A stretch of DNA of 47,325 nt from Faunimonas pinastri (GTDB taxonomy: Bacteria; Pseudomonadota; Alphaproteobacteria; Rhizobiales; Afifellaceae): NCBI RefSeq assembly GCF_900110915.1, contig NZ_FOFG01000019.1, forward strand, positions 1-47,325, in the 5' to 3' direction. This document shows, piece after piece, positions 47,087-47,325 of this stretch (the stretch's first letter is position 1; each line of letters opens with the position of its first letter). The notes beneath the pieces are model-generated. The model was not told the DNA's origin. It saw nothing but the letters and a program-made list of their open reading frames with translations, and searched no databases. Made by a program: the position numbers and the translations under genes.

Positions 47087-47325
47087 ATGCGAGACACTCT
47101 GGATTCGGTGGCAGCGACGCGGCCTTCGGAGAAGCCGGAAGCCGCCTGCAGCGTGCCGACTGAGGCAGATGCGAAAAAGCCCCTTCTTGTGTGTCTTTCG
47201 CATTTGCGCTGGGATTTTGTGTATCAGCGGCCGCAGCATCTTCTGGTGCGGGCGGCGCGGGGCTTTTCCGTGGTTTTCATGGAGGAGCCGGTCTTCGCCG
47301 ATGAGCCGGCGCCTCGGCTGGACGT
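47087..47325 (+). CDS. Glycosyltransferase-like protein, partial at window edge
   Basis: An open frame starting at ATG 47087 and still open at the end of the window. After about 30 variable residues it reads LLVCLSHLRWDFVYQRPQHL, then LVRAARGFSVVFMEEPVFAD. The SHLRWDFVYQRPQHL block is typical of the start of alphaproteobacterial glycosyltransferases and polysaccharide-synthesis proteins (family 1 type). The remainder lies outside, so the product, length and possible fusion to other enzymes are unknown. The gap from the BLUF gene is about 90 bases. Confidence 0.75.
   Translation, partial: MRDTLDSVAATRPSEKPEAACSVPTEADAKKPLLVCLSHLRWDFVYQRPQHLLVRAARGFSVVFMEEPVFADEPAPRLD

Overview
The window is about 64% GC and reads as ordinary chromosome of a Hyphomicrobiales (Rhizobiales) alphaproteobacterium. 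The main signs are the tig-clpP-clpX-lon-hupB block, divided glnB-glnA with a sigma54-type promoter, the rpiA/DUF2059/gor neighbourhood, an adenylylatable GSI glutamine synthetase, and a rhizobial-type iron box in front of exbBD. The genus cannot be fixed from the sequence alone; Aurantimonadaceae-like bacteria are a guess.

Layout. 1-1400 is decayed DNA: a frameshifted fragment of unknown family, the 3' half of a tRNA-Lys that looks like an attachment-site scar, and a kptA gene broken by two frameshifts. 1401-3231 is queC-queD-queE (7-deazaguanine synthesis). 3243-6670 carries, on the minus strand, a YcaQ-type winged-helix protein, a Tat-exported short-chain dehydrogenase and a TIM-barrel sugar epimerase. 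tRNA-Val(CAC), gph, rpiA, a DUF2059 protein, gor, a small protein ending in a SFPASDPP motif, an M19 dipeptidase and a TerC-family membrane protein follow. 13210-15029 is glnA and glnB; then come the NAD(P)H-hydrate repair gene, tRNA-Leu, and tig, clpP, clpX, lon and hupB, most of them separated by clear hairpin terminators.

23936-26845 is the main accessory region. Beside an intact tRNA-Val(UAC) lies a 2.6-kb prophage or island relic. It holds the C-terminal end of a tyrosine integrase, a frameshifted HNH nuclease, tail-type gene scraps and one intact, AT-richer lipoprotein gene. The 3' half of the tRNA plus the integrase tail are repeated at the right end, as if two related elements had inserted in tandem and then decayed.

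26887-35061 is a sugar-metabolism region: a ROK kinase, S-formylglutathione hydrolase, and a divergent set made of a ROK repressor facing an operon of solute-binding protein, two permeases, a SIS protein and a PfkB kinase. That gene set, with no ATPase, resembles fructosamine (frl) operons. After trhO and cutC comes exbB-exbD under a candidate RirA box, then metN-metI-metQ, a DoxX protein, tRNA-Glu, a divergent glyoxalase/sirtuin pair, a double cold-shock-domain protein, a DUF192 protein, and an overlapping gene pair encoding a PAS/degenerate-GGDEF/EAL protein and a stand-alone BLUF photoreceptor. The window ends inside a glycosyltransferase-like gene.

The most notable points are the tandem integrase/tRNA repeat, the EAL-BLUF gene pair, the 14-histidine tail on trigger factor, the frl-like operon, and the two attachment-site scars.
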